NCBI GenBank assembly: GCA_964529035.1
Contig: CAZGUG010000046.1
Span: 1 to 15,894, forward strand
Reading direction: 5' to 3'
Source of the DNA: CAZGUG01 sp964529035
GTDB taxonomy: Bacteria; Bacillota; Clostridia; Ch29
DNA: 15,894 nucleotides
Position numbers and translations under genes: made by a program
The notes under the pieces: generated by a model
What the model was told of the DNA's origin: nothing
What the model saw: the letters and a program-made list of their open reading frames with translations, nothing else
Database searches by the model: none
In this document: piece after piece, positions 6,716 through 15,386 of the stretch
Layout: the number at the start of each line of letters is the position of its first letter
Position numbering within the stretch: position 1 is the stretch's first letter

Positions 6716-8038
6716 TTATCTGTCCTTCCAGGCCGGGATTGGAACAACCGGCTCGGCTGTGGCCGTATCTTCAGGATATACCGCCTGGTACCTTTTATCC
6801 TGGGTCTGTACCACATAGGAAGCCAGTATTTCGTTTTGTCCGCCGGCATCAAATTTTACCGCACCGGCGGCGTAATAGGGAGCGTCAAAGGTGGTGCTCA
6901 TTATAACGTCCATGATAGCATCCCCGTCAAAGCTTTGGGCAATATTAACGGCTTCGGCAAGCACCAGTACCGACGAAAACTCCTCCAGGGCAGGCCCGTC
7001 AAAGTCGGCGTTCGTCTTGGCCTTATAAAGGTCGTTTATGGCTGCAAGCTCAGGCATATCCGCAAGCTTTTCGGCCGAGAACGCAGCCCCGCCGGCAAAG
7101 AAGTCCCCGTCACTGTCAAGGTTTACAACAAACTGTGTATCCTGGAACCCGCCGCAGTAGTTAAGGACTGCTTTGGGTGCAATGCCGAACTCCTTGTACC
7201 TGTTAACAAACATGGTTATATCGGCGATATAGGAAGCATGGAAAACGGCATCGGCATTCAGGCTGCTTATCTGCTGTACCTCGGTATCAACATTGGTGAC
7301 ATCGGCGGCGTATGCTACAGTACCCACCAGCTCGAACCCAAGGCCGCCGTATTTTTCCTCTACCCATTTTTCCACCATTTCCTTGGCGTGAACACCGAAT
7401 TCATTGTCCACGTAGGCAACGGCTACGGTTTTTATATCTGCATCGTAATTTTCGTTTAAGTATATCAAGTAATCGAAGAACATGGCTGTCTCAATGTCGT
7501 CGTTTGGAGCAATACGCACGAAGTAATTAAGGCCGCGCTCGGTAAGGGCCGCCGATGACGAAGACCCGGCCACAAAGGGTATACCGTACTGCTCGGCTGA
7601 CTGGCTGGCCGGTTTGGTGGCCGAACTGTGGTAGCAGCCGACCAGTCCCACTACTCCCTCGTCTATAAGCCTCTCAGCCTCCGACTTGGCCATTTCCGGG
7701 TTGCCCTGGTGGTCGGCAAATACAATCTCCAGTTTGGCATTATCAAGATTCGGCAGCCCGGCGCCTTTGGCCAGCGGAACCGCTATCCCGGGATACTCGC
7801 CGTTAATTATCTCCTGGGCAACTTCCATGGCAGCCTGCAGCTTAACTCCCGTGGCAGCGGCGCTGCCGGTAAGGGGCAGTATGGCGCCTATTTTTACCGT
7901 TTCAACGCTTTCAGGCTCTTGGACCTCCGCCTCATCATCCGGCTCTTCAACATCGGTCGGCTCGGCGGGAGTGCAGCCGGCAAAGAAAGCTATTACCAGC
8001 ATAATCCCCACAAGTAATAGCACCAGTTTGGATTTCAT
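6716..8038 (-). CDS. livK: substrate-binding lipoprotein of a branched-chain amino-acid-type ABC transporter (LivK-like)
   Basis: A 440-residue protein starting with ATG after GGAGGTG. The N-terminus is a lipoprotein signal: K2/K4, a hydrophobic core, then FFAGC with the lipidated cysteine at 22. An acidic, proline- and glutamate-rich linker (about 24-45) follows, typical of a tether to the outer face of the membrane. The mature domain opens with VKIGAILPLTGSAAATG and continues with LVGCYHSSATKPAS and YGIPFVAGSSSSAALT. These are the N-lobe strands and ligand-contacting serine/threonine loops of the type I periplasmic-binding-protein family (Peripla_BP_6). It is first in the operon with livHMGF. 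Leucine/isoleucine/valine is the default ligand guess, but relatives bind other amino acids, amides or urea, so the ligand is unproven. Confidence 0.88.
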   Translation of the reverse strand: MKSKLVLLLVGIMLVIAFFAGCTPAEPTDVEEPDDEAEVQEPESVETVKIGAILPLTGSAAATGVKLQAAMEVAQEIINGEYPGIAVPLAKGAGLPNLDNAKLEIVFADHQGNPEMAKSEAERLIDEGVVGLVGCYHSSATKPASQSAEQYGIPFVAGSSSSAALTERGLNYFVRIAPNDDIETAMFFDYLIYLNENYDADIKTVAVAYVDNEFGVHAKEMVEKWVEEKYGGLGFELVGTVAYAADVTNVDTEVQQISSLNADAVFHASYIADITMFVNRYKEFGIAPKAVLNYCGGFQDTQFVVNLDSDGDFFAGGAAFSAEKLADMPELAAINDLYKAKTNADFDGPALEEFSSVLVLAEAVNIAQSFDGDAIMDVIMSTTFDAPYYAAGAVKFDAGGQNEILASYVVQTQDKRYQAVYPEDTATAEPVVPIPAWKDR

Positions 8039-8121
8039 TTCACTAACACCTCCGTTTTTTTCCTTGTCCCTTATTTATATTTGTATTGTTGAGAAGCGAA
8101 AAACATGACAGGCTGAAAGGC
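8039..8121 (-). promoter_or_regulatory. upstream region of the liv operon
   Basis: The only space between the Wadjet terminator and the binding-protein start. It is AT-rich near 8070-8090 (ATATAAATA on the - strand could serve as a -10 box) and ends in the GGAGGTG ribosome site. I see no convincing -35 box at the right distance and no obvious riboswitch or T-box structure, for which it is too short. Confidence 0.3.
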
Positions 8122-8157
8122 AAAAAAAAAGACCCTTGCTGTAGAGCTACAGGTCTT
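8122..8157 (-). terminator. Rho-independent terminator of the Wadjet operon
   Basis: On the - strand AAGAC...CTGTAG (8157-8145) pairs with CTACAG...GTCTT, with a small internal bulge, followed by a run of nine T (8130-8122). It begins 16 bases after the jetD stop and separates the Wadjet operon from the liv operon. Confidence 0.85.
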
Positions 8158-8172
8158 ATTGATTACAAACTG

Positions 8173-9411
8173 CTATAAAAAGGCTTCCTGTTCCAATCGT
8201 GCTCCCACTTCGAGCATTTTTTTAATCACGTCGTGGAACTGCGAATAGCCTTTGTCGCAGAGCATCTTCTCAAGAGCAATTTTGTACTTTTTGTTAAAGG
8301 ACAGCCAGTAATTTTCTTTTGACATAAAGGCTTTTTTGTCCATCAAATGGGGTTTAAGCTCAGGTATTATATTTTCTTTCAGTCTTTTAAACATCCTAAA
8401 GCCGCCAATGTCTATGTCACCCCAGTGGTAAAACTGCATTCCGCTCTTTTTGCCCGCCTCGTACACTTTGTTGAAAAACTCGCCCTTTACCGGGCTGTAG
8501 AAACCACCGTGAAATATGACCAGTTCGTTATTCTTCTTTTCCTTCAATACATATTCCATATAATTTGTCTTATTCTCGATAAACAGTATTCTCTCCACCC
8601 GGTCTATACCAGTTATTTCGAGGTCCTTTGCGGTACGGGAGTTTATAGCTATTCCGTGCCGGAACACGGAAAAATCCGCCGGTTTTCCATAAAGCCTGCC
8701 CAAAACATCTCCACAAAACTCCACCTGTTCGAAGACCTTTACTATTCCCACCTGGGCAAGCATTTCATCATCCGCCGGCACTTCTATTGAATCCTTCTCA
8801 TCCATTAGATATTGTCTAATAATACGGGCGAGCCTTTTTTTGATGTGTCTTTCAAAATACTTGGAACTGCCGAAACATTTAATGCTAAACACCCTTTCGG
8901 GACATTCTTCGCCTTCAAGATGATCAATTGCCTTAAGGGCATCAAGCATCGCCAGGGCTGTATCGGTATCCCCCGGGAAGTACGGCGTTATGCTCTTTTT
9001 ATTGTCTATTCCGTCCTCGGCTGATTTGAGAAAATTTTCTATCCAGGGCTGCTTAATATGGGGCAGGTATTCTCCTATTGTTTTTAGTACCAAATCCGCT
9101 TTGTCTTTTTTGGGGACCCTTCCCGCTTCCTGGTACGCATCGCTTACCCTATCAAGACACAGCCATGCCCTGTCAATAATATTGTCCCGTTCAAACTTCA
9201 TCCATTCAAAATCTACAATGCCACTATCCGCCAGACCCTGAACCGTTGAATTAACCAGCTCCCGAACTCTTGTGTCTTCCAAATTGTACTCGGGCATATC
9301 ACCGGAGCACAATCGGAGCATTATTCTTTTTGTAGATTCGCCGTCAAGGTATGCCCTGCTCCTTTCGTACTTATCAAGCAGACTATTGAGAATATACTTT
9401 TTAAAATCCAT
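8173..9411 (-). CDS. jetD: Wadjet nuclease subunit JetD (toprim-type, DUF2220-like)
   Basis: 412 residues from the ATG at 9411, which has GAGGGG 7 bases upstream; the frame is open 10 codons further but without a ribosome site. The N-terminal part (about 1-170) is helical and charged, as expected for the arm that contacts the rest of the complex. The C-terminal part carries the toprim-type catalytic pattern: E279-N-K in ILFIENKTNY, HGGF at 301-304, and the metal-binding D-x-D in WGDIDIGGF (330-338). JetD is the DNA-cutting subunit of Wadjet, acting when the JetABC motor has reeled in a small circular DNA. The start overlaps the end of jetC by 11 bases, and a terminator follows the stop. All catalytic acids that I can recognise are present. 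Confidence 0.9.
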   Translation of the reverse strand: MDFKKYILNSLLDKYERSRAYLDGESTKRIMLRLCSGDMPEYNLEDTRVRELVNSTVQGLADSGIVDFEWMKFERDNIIDRAWLCLDRVSDAYQEAGRVPKKDKADLVLKTIGEYLPHIKQPWIENFLKSAEDGIDNKKSITPYFPGDTDTALAMLDALKAIDHLEGEECPERVFSIKCFGSSKYFERHIKKRLARIIRQYLMDEKDSIEVPADDEMLAQVGIVKVFEQVEFCGDVLGRLYGKPADFSVFRHGIAINSRTAKDLEITGIDRVERILFIENKTNYMEYVLKEKKNNELVIFHGGFYSPVKGEFFNKVYEAGKKSGMQFYHWGDIDIGGFRMFKRLKENIIPELKPHLMDKKAFMSKENYWLSFNKKYKIALEKMLCDKGYSQFHDVIKKMLEVGARLEQEAFL

Positions 9412-12400
9412 AATCAAACCCCTCAAGTTTCTTAGAATCAAAGGTCTTTACAAAGGAAACATCTTCGTTTCTGATAACGCATAGATTTCTATCCACCAAG
9501 GGAGCTATGTCTCCTATTTTCTCTGTGGGAGCCGAAAGCACTGCCTGAAGACCAAGCTTTCTTAAAAGTTTAATGCTCTCCTGTATCCTCTCGCTGTCCA
9601 TTTTACTGAATGCCTCGTCAAACACTATGAGCCTTATGGTATTTCCCGCTTCGTTCCTCTGCCTTATACGATACAGCTGCGCAAAGGAAGCCAGCACTGA
9701 TATGTAAAAGGGTGTTTGGGTCTCCCCGCCGGACTTTTTGTGTAAAGTCCGCGAAAGCCGTTGGTGCTGGCCCTCTCTATCTATCACTTCCAGGTCAAAG
9801 CTTAGGTAAGTCCTGTAGTCGGTAAACCGTTTTATGTTTTTTTCCAACTGGGCCCTCGCGTCGGCATTTAGCTCCGAAGCCACGTCGGTTATCTGACGGA
9901 ACAGTTCGTCAATGGCGTCCTTGTGCTTGTCCCGAAAGACCTGGGAGTTTATATTGTAACCCTCAAGCAGCATATTATCGGTAATCATATCATAATACCG
10001 CCTGTATTCGGGTTTTGGTTTTGTGACAAACCGGTACCTGTCATTACCGAAACTAAATTCTTTAAGGGCGCTGTTCAGTTCTTGTATCTGAATATTAAGC
10101 GTATCAATATTCGATTTTAGTTTTGCCAAAAAGTCGTCCCTGAACTGTTCATAGGCCTTTTCCTTGGCATCCTGTATCTGTTTCAAATATTCGGGAAGCT
10201 TAACCCCACTCAGCTCATTTAGCTCCTTATCGTAATGGGTATTATCCTCGGCATTTATATCATAGGACATTATGTAATCCCTATTATAGTCGGATCGGGT
10301 CTTGGAAAGGTCGTCCCTTTTTTTCTGTGCCTGGCTTTTTGTCCTTGCAACCTGACTGTAAAAAGCATTGGCCACATCCATTGCAGAAGCCCTGGCTTTG
10401 AGCTCCTTTATAAACCTCGGTTCGCCTTTTTGTTCTATCCATTCGGGTAGAAATGTTTCTTCAATGCCCCTATGCAAGTCATCAGCCTGTTTTTGCGCGT
10501 CTGGGACCTTTTCTTTCAGAATAGATTCCGTACGGGTTTCCAGGCTGGCTATTTTTTTGTCAAGGGACCTTGCTTCCCTTTCCAAGTCCCCTGTTTTTTC
10601 TTCCAGCTCCTTTATCCTTTTATCAAGCTTTGCAAGCCATGTAAGGTCAAGCCCACCCAACTGCTCTACAATCTGCCCATGCTGACTTTCAAGTTCCGGT
10701 ATAGCACCCACCCTCTCAAGTATTTGCATAACGCTTTGTGCCTCGTTGGTATTAACGGCTTCCATAGAAGCTATACCATCCAAAGCCTTGAACCTTTCGC
10801 CACAAACGGATATATCTCTTTCCAAATCCAGCGTTTCAGTGCGCCTTGCCTTTATTTGCTGTTCTATCGCCTTGCGCCCTATATAGGGATACTTCCAACG
10901 ATCAGGGTGCAGCTGCCGCGCAACAAAATTCTGGTACAGCATACAGCTGTCGGTTATTGAACGGCTGTGTCCTCTAAGCTGTTCTACGCTGTCGCACTTG
11001 ATAAGCCGGCCCATAACATGGTCTACAAACTGTCTTGCATAGGGGTTGTCGGTTATTACTTCTTCTGCAAGGCTGCCCCTTAGGGCCTTAGGATTTTTAG
11101 CAGCAAGCTTTCCGGTATCCACCAGACCCCAGTCATAAAAATCCATTTTAAATTTCAACCGGTCGTATACCTTAAGCGCATCAGTAAAATGGTCCGGTTC
11201 AACTATGAGATAGAATTTCTGCGTATGCAAATAACCTTCCACCGCTTTACTCCAGCGGACATCCTTTATATCCAAAAGGTCGGCCAGTATATGGACCTGA
11301 ACGGAGCTGCCAAATTTTTCGGTTAAAGCTTGGTTAATTTCATCTTTAAGCTGTATCAGTTTCCGGTCATAGGGTTTGATGCCCTTTTCAAGCCCTTCTA
11401 TCTGCCTTTTTACCTCGGTCAGCCTTTGCTGCATCCTATGTTTCGCGTTCGAATGGGAATGGGCAATTCCCGATGCTGTGTTCTTCAATCTATCTATGGA
11501 TTCCCTTATGCTTTCGAAGCCCTCGGTACCCATACCACACAATTTGTCCCTGTCGGCATCCATCAGGGCTTTGGCATGCTCCAACGCCCGGTCTGCAGTG
11601 TCGTTAAGCCTTTTCCAGTCCTTATGTATGTCCGGTATGAATTCGTGTTTGTCACTGTCTTTAACCGGCATCTGCAAATCTTTTAAGGCCTTTACGTGTT
11701 CCCTCCATACCAGTCCATACTTTCTCATGTTGCCAACAGTCCGTTTCAAGGATTCCCTGAGATCTTTCAGCTGGTTTTCTATTTCGGCTTTTCTTTTTTT
11801 TAGTTCCTCCATCTTTTTGTATATATCGGAACCTGCCCTGTCCGCCGCAAGCCTATCCTTTTCCTTCTTTAGTTCGCTTATCCGATTTTCAAGCCCGGCC
11901 TGCTCTGTTTCCAGCCCAGCCACCTTTTCCTTGTTCGCCTTTGCTTCACTGTGAAACACCGCAAGCCTGTCCAGGGCTGCCTGGTGCTTTGCCCGTTCTA
12001 TTATGTAGGTCTGCTCCTGCAGCCTTTGTTTTTCTTCCCGGTAGGATTCGTATTTGGCTGATATGTCAGAAAGGCCCATAATGCGCTGTTCCATCATTTC
12101 GGCATCCTGCTCAAGCCTTTTATAATATCGGATATTGTCCTGCATAAGGCTTATATCCACAGGGCTTTGCACATCACAAATATACTCGGTTATAAAGGTT
12201 TCGATATCGATTATCGGAGAAAAGGGCACCGCTTTTTTGAACAGGCTGAAGTACTTGTTCTTTACCCCACCCAATTTGCCCTTCAAAATATCCTGATACC
12301 GCCGGTTTGTGTCGGGAAAATCAAATTTTCCCCTTTTGTAATTCCTGCTTGCGAAGCTCCTCAATTCCTTATAGGACATTGGTACCTTGTTTACTACAAA

Positions 12401-12814
12401 CCTGTTTTCCGGGATGGCCGAATCCAGTACAAAAAACCTGTGGTCAACATCACCGTCCTGGTAACAGTCGAACACCACGCCCAGTGTAAAGCTCGAGTTT
12501 TTTAGATAGTCAAAAAATTCGCAGGCAATATAGCTGGTAAACCGTCCGTGCCTTAGGTACCTGAACCCAACATCGCCGTCGTCGCCTATCTCACCCCAAA
12601 GATAACCCTTTAAATTTCTGGCAGACTTTTCGTTGGCTGCCTTATTGAAAAAATGGCCGCTGGTATCCCCTAACAGCAGCAGCTGCATGGCATCTATCAC
12701 CGTAGACTTGCCGGCGGCATTTTTGCCTGTCAAAAAGTTAATGTTTTCAAACTCAATAAGCTCCTGCCAGAAATAATGCCAGTTTATAAGGAGCATCTTC
12801 TTCAAAAGCTTCAT
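9401..12814 (-). CDS. jetC: Wadjet SMC/MukB-like ATPase JetC
   Basis: 1137 residues. The N-terminal ATPase half has Walker A GKNAAGKST (30-38). Long charged coiled-coil arms, rich in K/E/L heptads, run roughly from 225 to 500 and from 640 to 950. They are separated by a compact hinge-like segment near 505-570 with VRWSKAVEGYLHTQKFYLIV, reminiscent of MukB-type hinges. The C-terminal half has the ABC signature SGGETQTPFY (from 1028), Walker B LIVFDE (1062-1067) and D-loop SKMD (1070-1073). The head is thus complete and should hydrolyse ATP, driving DNA loop extrusion in Wadjet. The ATG overlaps the jetB stop as ATGA. It differs from housekeeping SMC by lacking an SMC-type glycine hinge, and from SbcC by lacking a CxxC zinc hook. 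The gene order confirms the JetC call. Confidence 0.93.
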   Translation of the reverse strand: MKLLKKMLLINWHYFWQELIEFENINFLTGKNAAGKSTVIDAMQLLLLGDTSGHFFNKAANEKSARNLKGYLWGEIGDDGDVGFRYLRHGRFTSYIACEFFDYLKNSSFTLGVVFDCYQDGDVDHRFFVLDSAIPENRFVVNKVPMSYKELRSFASRNYKRGKFDFPDTNRRYQDILKGKLGGVKNKYFSLFKKAVPFSPIIDIETFITEYICDVQSPVDISLMQDNIRYYKRLEQDAEMMEQRIMGLSDISAKYESYREEKQRLQEQTYIIERAKHQAALDRLAVFHSEAKANKEKVAGLETEQAGLENRISELKKEKDRLAADRAGSDIYKKMEELKKRKAEIENQLKDLRESLKRTVGNMRKYGLVWREHVKALKDLQMPVKDSDKHEFIPDIHKDWKRLNDTADRALEHAKALMDADRDKLCGMGTEGFESIRESIDRLKNTASGIAHSHSNAKHRMQQRLTEVKRQIEGLEKGIKPYDRKLIQLKDEINQALTEKFGSSVQVHILADLLDIKDVRWSKAVEGYLHTQKFYLIVEPDHFTDALKVYDRLKFKMDFYDWGLVDTGKLAAKNPKALRGSLAEEVITDNPYARQFVDHVMGRLIKCDSVEQLRGHSRSITDSCMLYQNFVARQLHPDRWKYPYIGRKAIEQQIKARRTETLDLERDISVCGERFKALDGIASMEAVNTNEAQSVMQILERVGAIPELESQHGQIVEQLGGLDLTWLAKLDKRIKELEEKTGDLEREARSLDKKIASLETRTESILKEKVPDAQKQADDLHRGIEETFLPEWIEQKGEPRFIKELKARASAMDVANAFYSQVARTKSQAQKKRDDLSKTRSDYNRDYIMSYDINAEDNTHYDKELNELSGVKLPEYLKQIQDAKEKAYEQFRDDFLAKLKSNIDTLNIQIQELNSALKEFSFGNDRYRFVTKPKPEYRRYYDMITDNMLLEGYNINSQVFRDKHKDAIDELFRQITDVASELNADARAQLEKNIKRFTDYRTYLSFDLEVIDREGQHQRLSRTLHKKSGGETQTPFYISVLASFAQLYRIRQRNEAGNTIRLIVFDEAFSKMDSERIQESIKLLRKLGLQAVLSAPTEKIGDIAPLVDRNLCVIRNEDVSFVKTFDSKKLEGFDYGF

Positions 12815-13479
12815 AGCACGTCGTCCCCCCTTATAACAAGGTCGTCTTCACTGTCATTTTCTTTACCGTTATCGGTTTCAACGTTTTCGCCATTTACCAG
12901 CGTTTCATACATTCTGCTTATTTTTTCGTTGGTTATTACAAACAGTATAGAAGGCAGAATAAGCAGCTTGGTATCCGCCTGCTCCCAGCGTCCTTCTATC
13001 TTCTCGATAATATTGTGTCGCGACAGCTGTCTTAACCCGTCGGCAAGGTCTTTATCCGAAGGCTTTTTAGCTGTAATTCCAAGGGTAATCATTTTATGTA
13101 CCATCTGCCCCGTTGTGGTTAGTATTTCGTTGCGCAGCGATACCTTTTCCCGTTCTTCTTCAAATATAAGCCTGAGTGTATACAGGATAAGAGTGGTATT
13201 CTTATCAAGCCTTAAGCGGTTGTACTCATACTCGTTCCCCAGCGCAATTACTCCATAATTGCCGTCTTTTTGGAGTATCCATCCGGCATAGCTCAAATAA
13301 TCGATAAACAGTTCATAGTTCCTTTCGACAAACCTGTACTCGGGATTGATTTTCATCATGCCTTCCCGGGAATCGTACACATCCCGTATTATAAATGTAC
13401 GGGAAAGCAAAAGATTAAGCAGCCTTCTGAACTCCTCCCTGTCCGAATTGTTCAACTTTTGGTATAACTCATTCCACAT
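12811..13479 (-). CDS. jetB: Wadjet KITE subunit JetB (DUF4194-like)
   Basis: A 222-residue protein with two winged-helix-like halves, as in MukE/KITE proteins. The conserved-looking core includes FVERNYELFIDYLSYAGW (about 50-67) and LILYTLRLIFEEEREKV (about 97-113). The C-terminal tail (about 195-222) is acidic and probably unstructured. JetB binds the kleisin JetA and stabilises the motor. The start overlaps jetA by 11 bases and the stop overlaps jetC by 4, so all three are translationally coupled. An AAGGAAAGGA purine stretch precedes the ATG. Position between jetA and jetC supports the call as strongly as the sequence does. Confidence 0.88.
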   Translation of the reverse strand: MWNELYQKLNNSDREEFRRLLNLLLSRTFIIRDVYDSREGMMKINPEYRFVERNYELFIDYLSYAGWILQKDGNYGVIALGNEYEYNRLRLDKNTTLILYTLRLIFEEEREKVSLRNEILTTTGQMVHKMITLGITAKKPSDKDLADGLRQLSRHNIIEKIEGRWEQADTKLLILPSILFVITNEKISRMYETLVNGENVETDNGKENDSEDDLVIRGDDVL

Positions 13480-14908
13480 GTTTAATTTTTCCTTTCCTTA
13501 TAAATCTCATATTGGGTATTCTGTAACCATTGTTATACATGTAACCCTCGGTAAATTCGACTTTGTAAAAAGCGTTCCGGGCACCACCCTTTATCGAAGC
13601 CAACATAAGCAGTATAAAAGCCTCATCGTCTTCAAGGGATATTTCGGCACCGGTTATCACATCCATTTCGGACATTACCGAGCTTACAAAGTCCATAACC
13701 CGGGTATGGCTGTAGCTTCTTTTTGCTCTATCAATGAATTCCTCAAAGGCCGCGTCTCCTGCTTCTTGCTCAACCGGATGCATTTCCATCGGCTTTTCGT
13801 CCCTTTTATCTTTTCTCACCCTTGGAGTGTAAAGCGAATTTTCGTCCACATACCCCTGTCTGAAAAGCTCGACGCAGTCCCCCAACCCCTCTACAAACTT
13901 AATTTCTGCTTCGCCTTTGCTTTCGACCGCCTTCGACAAAAGCTCCACCAGCTTACCCTTTATGCTCCTGTCGGTGTTTAACATATATCTCATCTTTTCG
14001 ATGGATGCCCTGGTATATGCCGAGTTTTTGCGGTCTATTTCCTCCAGCATTTTGTCAATGGTCTCATAGGTGTCCATTATATAATGAATTCTTTCAATAA
14101 TATCTCCGGCGGCGGCTTCTTCTTCCTCATACCGGCCCCGCAGCATAACCTGCTTTTCCAGTTTGTCCCTCAAAGCCTGGTCCCTAATCCAGCCGCCTAG
14201 TATCCGGATTATGGGGGTTTTAAACCGCGGCACCGAATCCAACGTCTTGAGCGGATGGTAAACACGGTCCATGATCATATTTTTGTACTCGTCAAAATGT
14301 CCCTTAAGCACCTCATTTACCGTTGCGTATTCGTTAAGGGCCTGATGATACCTGCGTATATTGTTGTGCAGTGTCTTAAGCTCGTCCACCAGTTTTACCG
14401 TATTATCATAGGCGGTAAGAAGGGCGTTGTACATATAGTCATCCCGCTCCTGGTCGGCGGTCTTTAATGCCGAATAGGTGGAATATACATAGGAATTATA
14501 CTCCCGTATGCTCTCATCGGTAAGCGAATACAAGAGGTTTATAAGTTTGACCGAATAGTCGGGAAGAGTTATATTTTCTTCAAAGGAATCTATCTGGTAT
14601 TCAGCCTCTATCCAGCCGGTATCCCTTAACCGGCGCAAAATAAAATGGGCGGTGGAAGAAAGGTCTACCCCGTCCCTTTCATACTCGTACGTAGATACGT
14701 CGTCTGTATCATCCTCTTCCGACAGGTCCATCTGGTAAATCATCTCGTCAAGGTTAGCTATAAGCATCGAAACAAGGTCTGATTTTACTATGGACATTTC
14801 CTGCTTGAAGGCCCTCCTTATTACAAACAACGCTTCAACATAAATCTCCCTGTTTTTCGAGGTGAGTACCGAAAACAGGTTTTGCGGCAGTATTTCAAAC
14901 AGTTTCAT
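13469..14908 (-). CDS. jetA: Wadjet kleisin subunit JetA (DUF5716-like)
   Basis: 479 residues from an ATG preceded by GGGAGG, 9 bases upstream. The N-terminus MKLFEILPQNLFSVLTSKNR is typical of the JetA group common in Bacillota rather than of the DUF3375 JetA proteins of other Wadjet types. An acidic linker (about 62-72) separates an N-terminal helical domain from a winged-helix-like segment (85-105). Long helices follow, and a second acidic/basic linker (about 370-395) leads into a C-terminal winged-helix domain (400-479). This layout fits a MukF-like kleisin that bridges JetC heads and binds JetB. It is the first gene of the jet operon, 85 bases downstream of the HEPN gene. The Wadjet subtype cannot be settled without profile searches. 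Confidence 0.85.
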   Translation of the reverse strand: MKLFEILPQNLFSVLTSKNREIYVEALFVIRRAFKQEMSIVKSDLVSMLIANLDEMIYQMDLSEEDDTDDVSTYEYERDGVDLSSTAHFILRRLRDTGWIEAEYQIDSFEENITLPDYSVKLINLLYSLTDESIREYNSYVYSTYSALKTADQERDDYMYNALLTAYDNTVKLVDELKTLHNNIRRYHQALNEYATVNEVLKGHFDEYKNMIMDRVYHPLKTLDSVPRFKTPIIRILGGWIRDQALRDKLEKQVMLRGRYEEEEAAAGDIIERIHYIMDTYETIDKMLEEIDRKNSAYTRASIEKMRYMLNTDRSIKGKLVELLSKAVESKGEAEIKFVEGLGDCVELFRQGYVDENSLYTPRVRKDKRDEKPMEMHPVEQEAGDAAFEEFIDRAKRSYSHTRVMDFVSSVMSEMDVITGAEISLEDDEAFILLMLASIKGGARNAFYKVEFTEGYMYNNGYRIPNMRFIRKGKIKHVE

Positions 14909-14973
14909 GCGGTAATTTCCTCCCGTAAGCCTGTAATGTCTCGGATTTTGTCGCCTCCCATTCTATCATTCAT
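14905..14973 (-). CDS. possible 22-codon leader ORF coupled to jetA
   Basis: An ATG at 14973 opens 22 codons (MNDRMGGDKIRDITGLREEI plus two residues) whose TGA overlaps the jetA ATG as ATGA, the same arrangement as between jetB and jetC. It has no good ribosome site of its own. It may be chance, a short coupling peptide or the tail of a decayed gene, since the frame is open slightly further upstream. Confidence 0.2.
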   Translation of the reverse strand: MNDRMGGDKIRDITGLREEITA

Positions 14974-14993
14974 TGGACGGCTCTTTGTCCGAC

Positions 14994-15386
14994 TTATTTC
15001 ATCAACTCTTGTAAAAGCAATTCGAATTCTCCTACATAACAATCAACAATTCTCTGTGCAATCTCTTCCGCCATTTCTTCTTTGTATATGTGCGAAGTCA
15101 TATTTCTGTCGTTTAGCATAGCAAGCCAATTATCCTCATTGGTTATTAGCTGTTGTGCATAAGCTTCCTTAAAAACCGCCCTTGGAGAGGTTCTGCCTGC
15201 AATACCAGCATACTCAAGATATTCTTTAGCAGCCTTCCAGGCAAGTTCATAGGTGAATTCGAACCTTTGGATGACACCATCGCGAATTACATCATTGTTG
15301 TTGCTTTGTTCGAATACTTTTATTGCCTCCTTAAGCCTTTGCAAAGCTTTATCAAAATTGACCAGTTTTGTCTCTTTCTTTTTCAT
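14994..15386 (-). CDS. HEPN-domain toxin of a type VII (HEPN/MNT) toxin-antitoxin pair
   Basis: A 130-residue all-helical protein. ATG at 15386 is preferred; a GTG at 15398 would sit too close to AAGGA. RFEFTYELAWKAAKEYL (about 41-57) is typical of the nucleotidyltransferase-substrate-binding (HI0074-like) HEPN family. The RNase motif R-x4-H-x-Y is intact as R94-N-M-T-S-H99-I-Y101. In characterised HEPN/MNT pairs this motif cuts RNA, and the partner inactivates the toxin by adding AMP to the tyrosine. The 5' end overlaps the MNT gene by 35 bases, so the pair is co-transcribed. jetA follows after a short spacer on the same strand. Confidence 0.85.
   Translation of the reverse strand: MKKKETKLVNFDKALQRLKEAIKVFEQSNNNDVIRDGVIQRFEFTYELAWKAAKEYLEYAGIAGRTSPRAVFKEAYAQQLITNEDNWLAMLNDRNMTSHIYKEEMAEEIAQRIVDCYVGEFELLLQELMK

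Noticed and set aside
8122..8157. Perfect small palindrome CTGTAGAGCTACAG as an operator
   Set aside because: It is the upper stem of a terminator followed by nine T on the - strand.
11376..11954. 192-codon + strand open frame inside jetC
   Set aside because: Antisense shadow of the lysine/glutamate-rich coiled coil, giving a serine/phenylalanine/leucine-rich translation without a ribosome site.
9401..12814. Housekeeping SMC, SbcC or MukB
   Set aside because: No CxxC zinc hook and no SMC-type glycine hinge. The overlapping kleisin, KITE and toprim genes on either side fit Wadjet JetC only.
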